The notes below the pieces were generated by a model. That model was given only the letters and a program-made list of their open reading frames with translations. It was not told the DNA's origin and did not search any database. A stretch of DNA of 32,116 bases from Bordetella parapertussis (lineage in GTDB: Bacteria > Pseudomonadota > Gammaproteobacteria > Burkholderiales > Burkholderiaceae_E): contig CAMCXH010000017.1 of NCBI GenBank assembly GCA_945883285.1, positions 1 to 32,116 on the forward strand. Reading direction: 5' to 3'. A program made the translations under genes and the position numbers. Each line of letters begins with the position of its first letter. The first letter of the stretch is position 1. Shown here one piece after another: positions 9,415 through 17,535 of this stretch.

Positions 9415-10291
9415 TCAAGGCACAAGTGGGCCGCTCAAGGGCAAGACCAGTCTGTCGTCGCCACCTCCCTCCACACTGGTCATCGTGGTCAGGATCGCTC
9501 GAGCGCTCGGCGTGCCGCGTACCAGGGCATCCAGGAAGGTGACTGACCAGGTCATGACATCGGCGGATGACGAGGCATCGAGCTCGTGATCGCCACCAAT
9601 CAGTGTGACCAGCTGTCGCGTGCCGCGAAGCCGCGTTACGCCTTGCTGCGTGACTAGCACATTGCCGAAGCTTGCCAGCCATGACAGCACAGCGAAGTTG
9701 TCGCCAGACAGTGGGCTTCCAGCCAGTCCGTGCGAAAAGGCAAGGCCCGGGTATCGAATGGACGCGCTCGCGAACAGCGGCGGCTGCGCGCCTGTCTGCA
9801 TGCGCGGTACGACCTTGCCGGTGGGCAAGGCGAAGTCTGACCGGGTGTTGTCTGCACTGGTGGGATAACAGACGAGCACGACAAACTCGACCGGTTTGCC
9901 GGCAAATGAGCCAAAGAGTGTGGCGTCGTCAGGCGTATTGACGGTCACCGAGAGTGCATTGCCTGGATCGGTCAGAGGATCGTTCGCATAGCGAGCGCTC
10001 CCGTCCGAGGCAGGCCGGCCTTCCCAGTAGGCTTGCGCCTGCGCGGCGCTTTGCGCTGTGCCGCTGAAATCCTGTGCGACGTTGCTGCAGGCAATCGGAT
10101 AGGGCCCCGGGAGTGGTAGCGGCGCCACGCTGGTCGTTGCCGCCCCGCTAACAGTGCTGCCACCAGCATTGTCGTCACTTGCTGTTGCCACCACAGCCGA
10201 CAATGGCCGCTGTGAGCGCCAGCAAGCCGAGCAGTGCTGCCCCGGATCGGTTACTTGCAGTTCTGGCATTGCGATCGAGATTAGGCCTCAT
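9415..10291 (-). pseudogene. Decayed lipoprotein alpha/beta hydrolase (frameshift, internal deletion)
   Basis: An ATG at 10291 opens a 38-residue frame with a lipoprotein signal: MRPNLDRNARTASNRSGAAL then a hydrophobic core and lipobox AIVGC, ending at a TGA at about 10175. The rest lies in the next frame and is open to 9415. Skipping one base near 10180 joins GCGGNS to SDDNAGGSTVSG. The body resembles predicted dienelactone-hydrolase-like proteins: LVCYPTSADN, VPRMQTGAQPP, then the oxyanion-type FSHGLAGSPLSGDNFAVLSW and WLASFGNVLV. After that, where families of this kind carry a GxSxGG nucleophile elbow and much of the core, the text jumps to a C-terminal-looking GTRQLVTLIGGDHELDASS and VTFLDALVRG. 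I infer an internal deletion. Nothing in the gene can act as a classical nucleophile elbow. A sequencing error could explain the frameshift but not the missing core. Confidence 0.65.
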
Positions 10292-10391
10292 TACAAGCAA
10301 GTCGCGGTTTGTTTTTTCATTTTGATTCCATCGGTGCAGGGCCATTCGCAACAGCCAGTTCATCGGGAGAATTCGCTTCAGCCTTACCGAG

Positions 10392-10607
10392 TTGGCACAA
10401 TCTGTACCTGCTTCAACGGAGTACGACCATGACGATGCAAGACGAAATTTCGAGCCGCACGGCAGCGGCGGCTGCACCTACACTGCCCGGGCGATTCACA
10501 GCAGCCGAGAAGACGCACAGGCGCACGAGCAGATGGGCTTTTCTCAGGGCTGGGGCAGGGTGCTGCAGCAACTGGTTGACTATGTGAAGTCGACGCCAAT
10601 GACCTGA
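10392..10607 (+). pseudogene. C-terminal remnant of an SRPBCC/AHSA1-domain gene
   Basis: From codon 10449 the frame reads FEPHGSGGCTYTARAIHSSR and continues with AHEQMGFSQGWGRVLQQLVD, ending VKSTPMT at TGA 10605-10607. This is the C-terminal helix region of SRPBCC (START-like, AHSA1) proteins, which usually run 140-170 residues with the pattern FEPHGGGTxYTA, MGFxxGW and LxQL. Only about 52 residues are present. The upstream sequence in all three frames shows no remaining N-terminal part, and the frame's only start is a TTG without a ribosome site. It is next to the decayed hydrolase, so this is probably one deletion-scarred patch. Confidence 0.7.
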
Positions 10608-10661
10608 GTCAGCGCATGGGGGTTGGTCACTCGTGCGTTGCGCGCGCTCGGTCTGTCAAAT

Positions 10662-10690
10662 GAAAAAGCCCCGGACGACCGGGGCCTCGT
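10662..10690 (-). terminator. Intrinsic terminator after the GDSL esterase gene
   Basis: Read on the minus strand, GGCCCCGG-TCGT-CCGGGGCT is followed by TTTTTCA, a GC-rich hairpin with a four-base loop and a T-run. It lies about 20-45 nt beyond the GDSL stop at 10711, as expected for a factor-independent terminator. Confidence 0.85.
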
Positions 10691-10710
10691 GACGATTCGA
10701 CAGCAGCGAG

Positions 10711-11631
10711 TTATGTCGATTTTCGCTTTGAAAATCCAAGCGCTGCGATCGGCAGCAGCAGCAAGAACAGGGTGGACGGCTCAGGAATATAGATCGCCGC
10801 AACCAGTCGTCCCACCGCAGCAGTGGGGTGGAATGAATCCCAGTAGAGGTATTGATCCGGGTTGGCGCACAAACTCTTTTCGGTCAGGCAGGCGTCTGTG
10901 GTGTTGGTGAAACCATAGGCGAGCGGATTGGCAGCGACCATGTTGCCAATGCCGTAGAGATCCAGTAATTGCAGGTTCAGCGATGGGTAGCTGCCGCTGA
11001 TCGTTGAGATCGCCTGCAGCAGGCCCTGATTGATCGCCATGGTGATGGCGGTCGCACCGGCTGCTGCAGCGGGCCCCAGTTCCTGCACACGAGGCGTCAC
11101 CCCGACGTTAGGCACATTCACGATCACGAAGTTTTTCGCGCCACTGTTGGCCAGGGTCACGATCTCGGTGGCGATATTGTTGACGATGCCTGCGATCGCA
11201 ACCGGGACGTCGGCGGACTGGGATGCTGGCAGCACATCATTGCCCCCGCCTTCGATCCAGTACACCGCGTTGGGGTCGGCGATGCCTGATCGGCTTGTGA
11301 GGAAGCTGCCGATCTGGGTCTGGACGTTAGGGATGAAGCCGCTGCTGACGCCTGTGCCGGTTTGGGCGCCGGCCCATGAAAAGTTGTTTCCGCCCAGGAG
11401 GCTGGGGGTCAGGGTGATGCCGTAGCTGCCGGCGATGAGTTCGTCGAACAAGGGCCCGTTCGAGAAACGTCCGTTGAAGTAAGGCGGTGGGGGCGAACCG
11501 GAGGTGGCGAGGAACAGATTGCCGGTATCCATCAGGCTGTCGCCGAACACAAACATATTGCTTGGCACGGCCTGCGCAGCGCCGGTCATGAGTCCCAGCA
11601 CTACACCTAAAATCGCTGCTATCCGCTTCAT
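10711..11631 (-). CDS. GDSL-type esterase/lipase with PEP-CTERM sorting signal
   Basis: 306 residues from ATG 11631, placed by GGGAGG just upstream; a longer open frame to 11724 is ignored. Signal peptide residues 1-21 (MKRIAAILGVVLGLMTGAAQ A). SGNH/GDSL motifs: FVFGDSLMDTGN with nucleophile Ser32, the GGGND block near residue 119, and YWDSFHPTAA with Asp265 and His268. The chain ends with a PEP-CTERM tail: IPEPST at about 282-287, then a hydrophobic stretch and the basic end SKRKST. Expected role: exported hydrolysis of ester bonds. PEP-CTERM proteins are processed by an exosortase/EpsH system, which must be encoded elsewhere. The gene has its own terminator and stands alone. The substrate is unknown. 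Confidence 0.93.
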   Translation of the reverse strand: MKRIAAILGVVLGLMTGAAQAVPSNMFVFGDSLMDTGNLFLATSGSPPPPYFNGRFSNGPLFDELIAGSYGITLTPSLLGGNNFSWAGAQTGTGVSSGFIPNVQTQIGSFLTSRSGIADPNAVYWIEGGGNDVLPASQSADVPVAIAGIVNNIATEIVTLANSGAKNFVIVNVPNVGVTPRVQELGPAAAAGATAITMAINQGLLQAISTISGSYPSLNLQLLDLYGIGNMVAANPLAYGFTNTTDACLTEKSLCANPDQYLYWDSFHPTAAVGRLVAAIYIPEPSTLFLLLLPIAALGFSKRKST

Positions 11632-12018
11632 GGACTGCCTCCCAGGTTCTCGATTGTTATCAGGAAGGCACCCAGCGCACCCTCTGGGCGGATCACTAAG
11701 CGAAATGCATGCCATCAGCCGCAATGCCGCTCTGGGCTTAAAGCAAGGAAAAATGTCACGGCTTTATGCGATGCCACTGTAAAGAAATTCGACACTTCAT
11801 CGTCGACACTTCATCGTCGACACTTCATCGGTGCATCTGATGGGATCGGCATCGCGACACTTCTGTCGTGTCTCAGCGGCAAAGACTGATGCGGTTGCAA
11901 TGAACTGGTCCGGGCATCAGGACGCAATGATCGACTGGCATCCGAGCGCCACCCGCTACAACTCGCCATTGATCAAAGCGGTCGCAGTCAGCGCGGCATG
12001 ACCGCCTCGGCTGCGCAG
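11632..12018. promoter_or_regulatory. Intergenic region upstream of the GDSL esterase
   Basis: 387 nt between two minus-strand genes. It holds a 14-bp triple repeat (11790-11831) and a 33-codon open frame at 11900-12001 (+, MNWSGHQDAMIDWHPS...) that I do not recognise and that has no good ribosome site. The promoter for the esterase should lie here, but I see no clear -35/-10 pair or sigma-54 site. Confidence 0.35.
11790..11831. repeat. 14-bp direct repeat, three tandem copies
   Basis: CGACACTTCATCGT occurs at 11790-11803 and 11804-11817, and with a last-base change at 11818-11831. A partial echo (CGACACTTCTGTCG) follows about 25 nt later. It sits 160-200 bp upstream of the PEP-CTERM esterase start, so it could be a stacked regulator-binding site or simple slippage. 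Confidence 0.88.
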
Positions 12019-12480
12019 TTATCGGACTGAGCCAGTGCCTTGCGTCTCGCGGAGTCGCTTTTGCAACAGTGCGTCATAGGCAAGCGCTTCATCCAGCGAG
12101 ATCCGATCGTCGCGATTGGTGTCGGCCTGGTCGAAGTAGGCCATTCGCGCTTCGATGACTTCCTTGAACGAGAGCCGGCCGTCACCGTCGCGATCAGCCG
12201 CCTTCAATGCGCGCAAAAGCAGCTTGACACGCGACTTCTCCGGAATCGACTCGATCTCTTCCCGAGTGATATAGCCATCGCGATCATGGTCGAGCAGCAC
12301 AAAGCTGGCCGAGATATCCCGATGGAATTCATTGAGGTCGACATAGCCGTCGCGATTGGCATCGGCGTCACTGAAGATCTGTCTTGATACGGTTGGCTGC
12401 GCTGACTGGGCAGCGGCTGACACCATGAAACAGGTAAGGACCGTCGAGATGGTCAGCACATGCCAAGGATGTTTCGTCAC
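12019..12480 (-). CDS. Secreted EF-hand calcium-binding protein
   Basis: 153 residues from GTG 12480, chosen because GAGGTGA lies 5-6 nt upstream; the GTG at 12507 overlapping the lectin stop is the alternative. Residues 1-25 form a signal peptide ending SAAAQS. Four EF-hand loops follow: D40-E51 (DANRDGYVDLNE), D64-E75 (DHDRDGYITREE), D96-E107 (DRDGDGRLSFKE) and D120-E131 (DTNRDDRISLDE). The fourth has Asp instead of Gly at loop position 6 and may bind calcium less well. Expected role: periplasmic or extracellular calcium binding. It lies 23 nt after the lectin gene stop, so the two are likely coexpressed. Confidence 0.87.
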   Translation of the reverse strand: MTKHPWHVLTISTVLTCFMVSAAAQSAQPTVSRQIFSDADANRDGYVDLNEFHRDISASFVLLDHDRDGYITREEIESIPEKSRVKLLLRALKAADRDGDGRLSFKEVIEARMAYFDQADTNRDDRISLDEALAYDALLQKRLRETQGTGSVR

Positions 12481-12503
12481 GGTATTCACCTCGCGCTGAG
12501 CGC

Positions 12504-13373
12504 TCACCAGTACCAGCGTTGATTAGGGCGGCCATTGCACGAGTACATGATCACCTGCGTACCGGAGTTCAAATTGCCGCCGAAGATGTCCAGGCATTTG
12601 CTGTTCATCTGGCTCTGTATCTGCGCACCATTGGCGGCCCAGCGCTGATTGCGACCGCCATTGCAGCGCCAGGTCACCACCTTGGCGCCGTCGTTGCCAT
12701 CGCCGTTTGCGATGTCCAGGCACAGGCCTTGAACGATCAACTCGCCTCGTTGCGTCCAGGTGAAGGATTGGTTGGGGCCGCCATGGCACCGAAAGACAGT
12801 GAGTTCGGTGCCCTGGACTGCCTGGCCGCCGCGCATATCAAGGCACAGATTGTTCGGGCCTCTGATCGGGCCCTGGCGTCCGCCGCCGGGCGGATAAGCG
12901 CCTGGCGGCGGCGGATAATAGCCTGCATTGGGCGGTGGGTAATATTGGCCACCCTGCGGCGGGTAGTTCGGTTGTTGGTTGTGGTCCTGATTGCCTCGGC
13001 TTGCGAGGATGGCGATGCCCGCGATCGCAGCGGCGGCGGCGAGTGCAGCGGCGGCATTGGATGAATCTGGCGCGCCAGTGGCCGGTACTGCGGCGGGCTG
13101 CGGGTCGGCGACCGTCAGTCTGAAGCTGCCGGCGCAGCCGTTGACCCAGAGCTCGAGCGAGGTGAGGTCATAGCCCCAGGTCCGGCCGAAGCGGCAGTTG
13201 CCGCCACGTTGGTTGACCAGGTCGACTTCACGCGTTCCTCGGGGCATCTGGACGCTGGCAGGGGCGCCGTTTGCGCCCAATTCGACGATTTGCTGGCCTG
13301 CGCAGGCGATGCTGCTGGCAAATAGAAGGGGCAGGGTAGCAAGCGCAGTGACGCGCTGAAAGGCGATTCGCAA
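12504..13373 (-). CDS. Secreted DUF3011-like / ricin B lectin protein
   Basis: 289 residues from a TTG at 13373, with GGAG about 8-10 nt upstream. Signal peptide residues 1-24. Residues ~28-88 resemble a DUF3011-type module (VDLVNQRGGNCRFGRTWGYD and LWVNGCAGSFRL). An Ala-rich hydrophobic helix at ~107-125 could be a membrane anchor or a glycine-zipper-like segment. A Pro/Gly/Tyr-rich linker follows (~135-168). The C-terminus (~173-289) is a beta-trefoil ricin B lectin domain with three QxF/QxW repeats: NQSFTW, NQRWAA and NQRWYW, and LCLD/KCLD motifs. Expected role: sugar binding at the cell surface. The chain ends exactly at the third QxW repeat, a complete single trefoil. Confidence 0.85.
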   Translation of the reverse strand: MRIAFQRVTALATLPLLFASSIACAGQQIVELGANGAPASVQMPRGTREVDLVNQRGGNCRFGRTWGYDLTSLELWVNGCAGSFRLTVADPQPAAVPATGAPDSSNAAAALAAAAAIAGIAILASRGNQDHNQQPNYPPQGGQYYPPPNAGYYPPPPGAYPPGGGRQGPIRGPNNLCLDMRGGQAVQGTELTVFRCHGGPNQSFTWTQRGELIVQGLCLDIANGDGNDGAKVVTWRCNGGRNQRWAANGAQIQSQMNSKCLDIFGGNLNSGTQVIMYSCNGRPNQRWYW

Positions 13374-13495
13374 GAACGGTCTCCGTTGGAGGTTGCCGAA
13401 TGATTGTCAAGGCCACCGGGCACCGAGGCACCTGCCGGCAGACGAGAGCCATAACACCGAGGACGTGGGCGACGGCGCACAGCGTGTCACCGGGT

Positions 13496-14590
13496 TCATC
13501 TTACCGTCGGCTGCCCGCCGGCCGAGGCGGTTTCGGCGGTGCGAAAGCAGCGTGCACGGTGCCCGTCCGACAATTGTACGATTTCAGGCTGCGTCATTCG
13601 ACAGGCATCCTCGGCGATCGAGCAGCGCTCGGCAAAGGCACAACCCGGGGGCAGGGCGCTGAGGTCAGGAGGCGCGCCGGGGATTGTCACCAGGCGGGTG
13701 CCTTTGTCCATCGCGCCGTGGGCGCGACTTTGCAAAAGTGCCCGCGTATAGGGATGGCGAGGCTCGCGAATCAGGGTGCGCACCGGACCTTCCTCGACGA
13801 TGCGCCCGGCGTACATCACCGCGATGCGGTCGGCGATTTCGACCGCCGCGCCGATGTCGTGGGTGACGAAGATCACGGCAAGTCCGAGCTCGCGCTGCAA
13901 TTCGCGCAGCAGCAGCAGCACTTGAATCTGGACGGTGGCATCGAGCGCGGTGGTCGGCTCATCGGCAAGCAGCAGCTGAGGCCGGCAGGCCAGCGCCAGC
14001 GCGATCATCGCGCGCTGACGCATGCCGCCGCTCAGTTCGTGCGGATAAGCATCGAGTCGTCGTTCCGGGCTGGGAATTCGAACGCGTTCGAACAATTGCA
14101 GCGCACGCTGGCGAGCCTCGTGTGCACTGACCGACTCGTGGCGGCGAATCGCCTCAACGATCTGCGCGCCCACGGTATAGACCGGGTCGAGTGCGAGAAG
14201 CGGCTCCTGGAAGATCATCGACGTGATCTTTCCGCGGTAGTCGGCGAGCGCCTTCGGTGCAAGGTCAAGGACCGCGTGACTGCCGACGCGGATGCGCCCG
14301 CCGAGCCTCGTGCGACGCTCGGGGTGCAGGCGCAGCAGCGTGCGCAGTGTGACACTCTTGCCTGAGCCTGATTCGCCGATCAGTGCGACGACCTCTCCGC
14401 GGCGCACTTGCAGGTCGACGCCGCTGACCGCATTGACCGGTTTGCGCGCCCCGTTGAAGGTCACCGTCAGGCCCTGGATGTCGACGAAAACCTCGTCCGC
14501 ACTCGGGGTGGTCGCGGCGATGCTCGCGCTCGTGGTGCTCGTGGTGCTCGTGGTGCTTGTTGTGCTTGTGGTGCTTGTGGTGCTCGTCAT
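13496..14590 (-). CDS. Peptide-type ABC transporter ATPase (OppD/DppD-like)
   Basis: 364 residues. The start is ATG 14590, with GGGAGGT upstream, overlapping the previous gene's stop by ATGA. The first ~20 residues are Ser/Thr repeats ([12 protein letters not shown]...), unlike usual family starts. Then come Walker A GESGSGKS, the Q-loop MIFQEPLLALDP, signature LSGGMRQR, Walker B LLLADEPTTALD and the switch His of FVTHD. The C-terminal extension has HPYTRALL and a Cys-rich segment (GCAFAERCSIAEDACRM, later RCF) as in oligopeptide transporter ATPases. It powers import together with the neighbouring ATPase at the cytosolic face. It is the last gene of the five-gene importer operon. Confidence 0.93.
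   Translation of the reverse strand: MTSTTSTTSTTSTTSTTSTTSASIAATTPSADEVFVDIQGLTVTFNGARKPVNAVSGVDLQVRRGEVVALIGESGSGKSVTLRTLLRLHPERRTRLGGRIRVGSHAVLDLAPKALADYRGKITSMIFQEPLLALDPVYTVGAQIVEAIRRHESVSAHEARQRALQLFERVRIPSPERRLDAYPHELSGGMRQRAMIALALACRPQLLLADEPTTALDATVQIQVLLLLRELQRELGLAVIFVTHDIGAAVEIADRIAVMYAGRIVEEGPVRTLIREPRHPYTRALLQSRAHGAMDKGTRLVTIPGAPPDLSALPPGCAFAERCSIAEDACRMTQPEIVQLSDGHRARCFRTAETASAGGQPTVR
14528..14590 (-). repeat. 9-bp tandem repeat encoding an STT start tail
   Basis: On the minus strand the first codons after ATG repeat as AGC-ACC-ACC-like 9-bp units about six times, with a few synonymous changes (AGC/AGC, ACC/ACA/ACG). They give Met-Thr followed by six Ser-Thr-Thr units. Units are multiples of three, so length changes keep the reading frame. 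Confidence 0.9.
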
Positions 14591-15630
14591 GCGACCTCCC
14601 GCGCCGACGGCGCAGCAGGATGGCCGCTGTCTGCCACCTGCATCCAGCAGGCCACCGCATTGCCATCGGGCGAGCGCTCGAGTGACGGTTCGCGCTCGGC
14701 GCACAAGGGCTGAGCGTGTTCGCAGCGTGTGTGAAATCGGCAGCCGCTCGGCGGGTTGATCGGATTGGGCGGGTCGCCGGCAAGCGGCGGCTGGTCCGTG
14801 CGTCGGTCTGGGTCCATCGCGGGGATCGACGACAGCAGCGCGCGCGTATAGGGATGGCGAGGATCCTTGAAGAGCTGCTCCGATTCGCCGAGCTCGACCA
14901 CCTGGCCAAGGTACATCACCATCACCCGGTCGCACATGTAGCGCACGACATTGAGATCATGGCTGATGAAGACATATGTCAGCCCAAAGGCTTCCTTGAG
15001 GTCAAGCAGCAGGTTCAGGACTTGCGCCTCGACCGACTTGTCGAGCGCCGAGACCGCTTCATCGAGAATGATCAGGCGCGGCTGCAGCGCCAGAGCGCGC
15101 GCGATATTGATGCGCTGGCGCTGACCTCCGGAGAGCTCGTGCGGATAGCGCTCGGCAAAGCGCCGCGGCTCCAGACCGACGCGAGCGAGCAGGTCGCGCG
15201 CACGCTCGACCGCCTCGCGATGCGGGGTGCCGTGGACCTGCGGTGCGAAAGCAATCGAGTCCTCGATGGTCAGCCTGGGATTGAGGGAGGCATAACTGTC
15301 CTGAAAGACCATCTGCACCTGTCGGCGAAAGGCCTTCAGCGGCAGTGCTCGGCTGCCGACGGCTTGTCCCTCGAAAAGAAGCTCACCGTGGTCTTGTGCG
15401 ATCAGCTGCATCAGCACCCGAGCGGTCGTACTCTTGCCGCAGCCCGACTCGCCAACGACGCCCAGGGTCTCGCCAGCCCGCACCGAGATGCTGATGCCGT
15501 CGACCGCGCGCACCACGCCGCCGCCGCGGCCAAGGACATTTTTTTTCAGCGGAAAATGCTTGACCAGGCCGCGGGCCTCGAGCAGCGTTTGCGCCGCTTC
15601 GTTGTTCAGGTCAGACCGCGCCGTGCTCAT
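14587..15630 (-). CDS. Peptide-type ABC transporter ATPase (OppF/DppF-like)
   Basis: 347 residues from ATG 15630, overlapping the permease stop by ATGA with GGAG upstream; the longer frame to 15774 lies inside the permease gene. Walker A is GESGCGKST, the Q-loop segment is [13 protein letters not shown] (typical of the F-type subunit), the signature LSGGQRQR, Walker [13 protein letters not shown] and switch FISHDLNVV. The C-terminal part has HPYTRALL and a four-cysteine segment ([16 protein letters not shown], then ACWM). It forms the second ATP-hydrolysing subunit of the importer with the downstream ATPase, and the 4-nt overlaps on both sides suggest translational coupling. Confidence 0.94.
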   Translation of the reverse strand: MSTARSDLNNEAAQTLLEARGLVKHFPLKKNVLGRGGGVVRAVDGISISVRAGETLGVVGESGCGKSTTARVLMQLIAQDHGELLFEGQAVGSRALPLKAFRRQVQMVFQDSYASLNPRLTIEDSIAFAPQVHGTPHREAVERARDLLARVGLEPRRFAERYPHELSGGQRQRINIARALALQPRLIILDEAVSALDKSVEAQVLNLLLDLKEAFGLTYVFISHDLNVVRYMCDRVMVMYLGQVVELGESEQLFKDPRHPYTRALLSSIPAMDPDRRTDQPPLAGDPPNPINPPSGCRFHTRCEHAQPLCAEREPSLERSPDGNAVACWMQVADSGHPAAPSAREVA

Positions 15631-16520
15631 TGCTTGATCTCCATTGCCGAACGAAGCCCATCCGACAGCAGATTGAAGGCGATCGAGGTGATGAAGATCA
15701 TGACCCCGGGCAATGCGGCAATCCAGGGCTGCACATACAGCGCGGTGCGCAGCGTATTGAGCATCAGGCCCCACTCGGGCTCGGGTGGTTTGACGCCCAG
15801 GCCGAGAAAGCTCAGGCCGGAGGCCAGGATCATCGAGACTGCGATCAGGCTGGTGGCATAGACGAAGATCGGCCCGAGGACGTTGCCGAGCACGTGAACC
15901 CGGACGATGGTCAGCGCATCGGCGCCTGAGGCGCGTGCTGCCTCGACGAAATCGCGCCCGCGCAACTGCGTCGTGACGCTCTCGGCCACGCGGGCCAGCG
16001 GCGGGATGAAGACGATCGTCAATGAGATCAGGGAGTTTGTAATGCCTGCTCCCAGCGCGCCCGACAGTGCAATCGCCAGCAGCACCGACGGAAAGGCGTA
16101 GAAGACATCGATCGTACGCATGATCAGTGTGTTGGTCAGGCCGCCGGCATAGCCGGCGATGATGCCGATGACCGAGCCGATCACGAAGGCAAAGACCACC
16201 GGCGTAATGCCCATGAACAGGGACAGCCGCGTGCCGACCATCAGCCGCGACAACATGTCGCGCCCGAGTTCGTCGCTACCCAGCGGATAGCCCTGAGTAC
16301 CGATCGGCTTGAGGCGATTGAGCATCGAGGCGGCATAAGGGTCGGCCGGCGTCAGCCACGAGCCAAACACCGCCAGTACAAACAGGCCGAGAATCACCAG
16401 CCCCGCACCCATTGCGACCTTGTCGCGCAGCAGGCGCCTGCCGACGGTTTGCCAATAGCCGGGTGAGCGCTCGAGTCCGATGTCCGGGACCTTTGTGGGA
16501 TCGACGCTGATGCTGAGCAT
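15627..16520 (-). CDS. Peptide-type ABC transporter permease (DppC/OppC-like)
   Basis: 297 residues, about six membrane helices, the first at ~35-58. An N-terminal cytoplasmic tail with [17 protein letters not shown] fits the OppC_N domain. The permease EAA loop that docks the ATPases is visible as [20 protein letters not shown] at ~189-208. The HPLG-like motif [18 protein letters not shown] is the family signature. The start ATG 16520 is 12 nt after the upstream permease stop and has AAGG upstream. It forms the membrane channel with the DppB-like permease. Confidence 0.94.
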   Translation of the reverse strand: MLSISVDPTKVPDIGLERSPGYWQTVGRRLLRDKVAMGAGLVILGLFVLAVFGSWLTPADPYAASMLNRLKPIGTQGYPLGSDELGRDMLSRLMVGTRLSLFMGITPVVFAFVIGSVIGIIAGYAGGLTNTLIMRTIDVFYAFPSVLLAIALSGALGAGITNSLISLTIVFIPPLARVAESVTTQLRGRDFVEAARASGADALTIVRVHVLGNVLGPIFVYATSLIAVSMILASGLSFLGLGVKPPEPEWGLMLNTLRTALYVQPWIAALPGVMIFITSIAFNLLSDGLRSAMEIKQ

Positions 16521-16532
16521 TGGCGTTTGCCT

Positions 16533-17486
16533 TCAGCTGCGCGCAATGCGCGGGTCGAGCAGCGTCTGGATCACATCGACCACCAGATTGAGCAGCACGA
16601 AGAACATTGCCAGCACCAGGATCGTGCCCTGCAGCAGCGGCAAATCGCGCTGAAAGATCGCGCTGTTGAGCAAAAAGCCGGTGCCCGGCCACGAGAACAC
16701 CGTCTCGATCAGGATCGAGCCGCCAAGCAGATAGCCGAGCTGCAAACCCATTACCGCCAGCGCCGTCGGGGCCGAGTTCTTGACGACGTGCATGAAAATC
16801 CCGAGATCGGTCAGGCCTTTGGCCCGCAGCCCGACGATGAATTCCTGGGCCAGGATTTCGGCGACCAGCGCGCGCACCGTGCGTGCAATGATGCCCATCG
16901 GAATCACACTCATCGTCAAGGCCGGCAACACCATGTGTTGAAGGTGGGCCCAGTTCCAGACCCACTCGTCGGAGCCGCCCGGGCCGGCGCCGGAGGAAGG
17001 CAGCCACATCAGCTGCACCGAAAACACAATGACCAGCACCATGCCCAGCCAGTAGTGCGGCACGCTGACGCCCAGCACCGAGGTGAGCGATGCCGCTTTG
17101 TCGATCCAGCTGTTCTGAAAGTAGCCGGCAACGAAGCCGAACAGGCCTCCCAGGATGAAGCCGATCAGGGTTGCCATGACGGCCAGTCGAAGGGTATTGC
17201 CGACGGCCTTGATCACCTCGGTGGCAACCGGCCGGTTACTCGCAATCGAGGTGCCGAGATCACCCTGCAAGGCTCGCCAGACCCAGCTGGCGAACTGCTC
17301 GGGCAGCGAACGGTCGAAGCCGTAGAGGGCGCGCATCTGCTGCTGCAGCTCAGCGCTGGCATCAGGCGGCAGGATCGAGACCAGTGGATCGCCGGGCGCA
17401 AGGTGCACCAGGCCGAAGCACACCAGCGCGACGCCGAACATGATCGGCAGCGTGTAGAGAAGGCGTTGCAGCAGGAAAGCGAGCAT
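16533..17486 (-). CDS. Peptide-type ABC transporter permease (DppB/OppB-like)
   Basis: 317 residues with six or so membrane helices. The start MLAFLLQRLLYTLPIMFGVA is typical of the family, as is FGLVHLAPGDP. The EAA loop reads EFIVGLRAKGLTDLGIFMHV near residues 215-235, followed by LGGSILIETVFSWPGTG, also typical. Length is normal. It is 49 nt downstream of the binding-protein gene, and a strong stem-loop fills that gap. It pairs with the DppC-like permease. Confidence 0.94.
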   Translation of the reverse strand: MLAFLLQRLLYTLPIMFGVALVCFGLVHLAPGDPLVSILPPDASAELQQQMRALYGFDRSLPEQFASWVWRALQGDLGTSIASNRPVATEVIKAVGNTLRLAVMATLIGFILGGLFGFVAGYFQNSWIDKAASLTSVLGVSVPHYWLGMVLVIVFSVQLMWLPSSGAGPGGSDEWVWNWAHLQHMVLPALTMSVIPMGIIARTVRALVAEILAQEFIVGLRAKGLTDLGIFMHVVKNSAPTALAVMGLQLGYLLGGSILIETVFSWPGTGFLLNSAIFQRDLPLLQGTILVLAMFFVLLNLVVDVIQTLLDPRIARS

Positions 17487-17503
17487 AGGGGGAGCCAGGC
17501 AGA

Positions 17504-17530
17504 CCGGGAGGCGCTGACGGCGCCTCCCGG
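17504..17530 (-). terminator. Strong stem-loop between binding protein and permease genes
   Basis: An 11-bp perfect inverted repeat (CCGGGAGGCGC at 17504-17514, GCGCCTCCCGG at 17520-17530) with a 5-nt loop sits 6 nt after the binding-protein stop. No T-run follows. In similar ABC operons a hairpin at this spot protects the upstream mRNA or partly stops transcription, giving more binding protein than permease. That role is inferred here. Confidence 0.75.
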
Positions 17531-17535
17531 GTGGT

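Noticed and set aside
10175-10185. Second UGA (end of the lipoprotein signal frame) as another selenocysteine codon
   Set aside because: The same frame soon meets TAG and the downstream homology lies in another frame, so a frameshift explains it better.
11900-12001. 33-codon plus-strand frame in the gap upstream of the GDSL esterase
   Set aside because: No ribosome site, no recognised motif and the length is within chance for GC-rich DNA.
14716-15861. 381-codon plus-strand frame antisense to the importer ATPase and permease
   Set aside because: It is the shadow of strongly conserved ABC transporter genes on the other strand.
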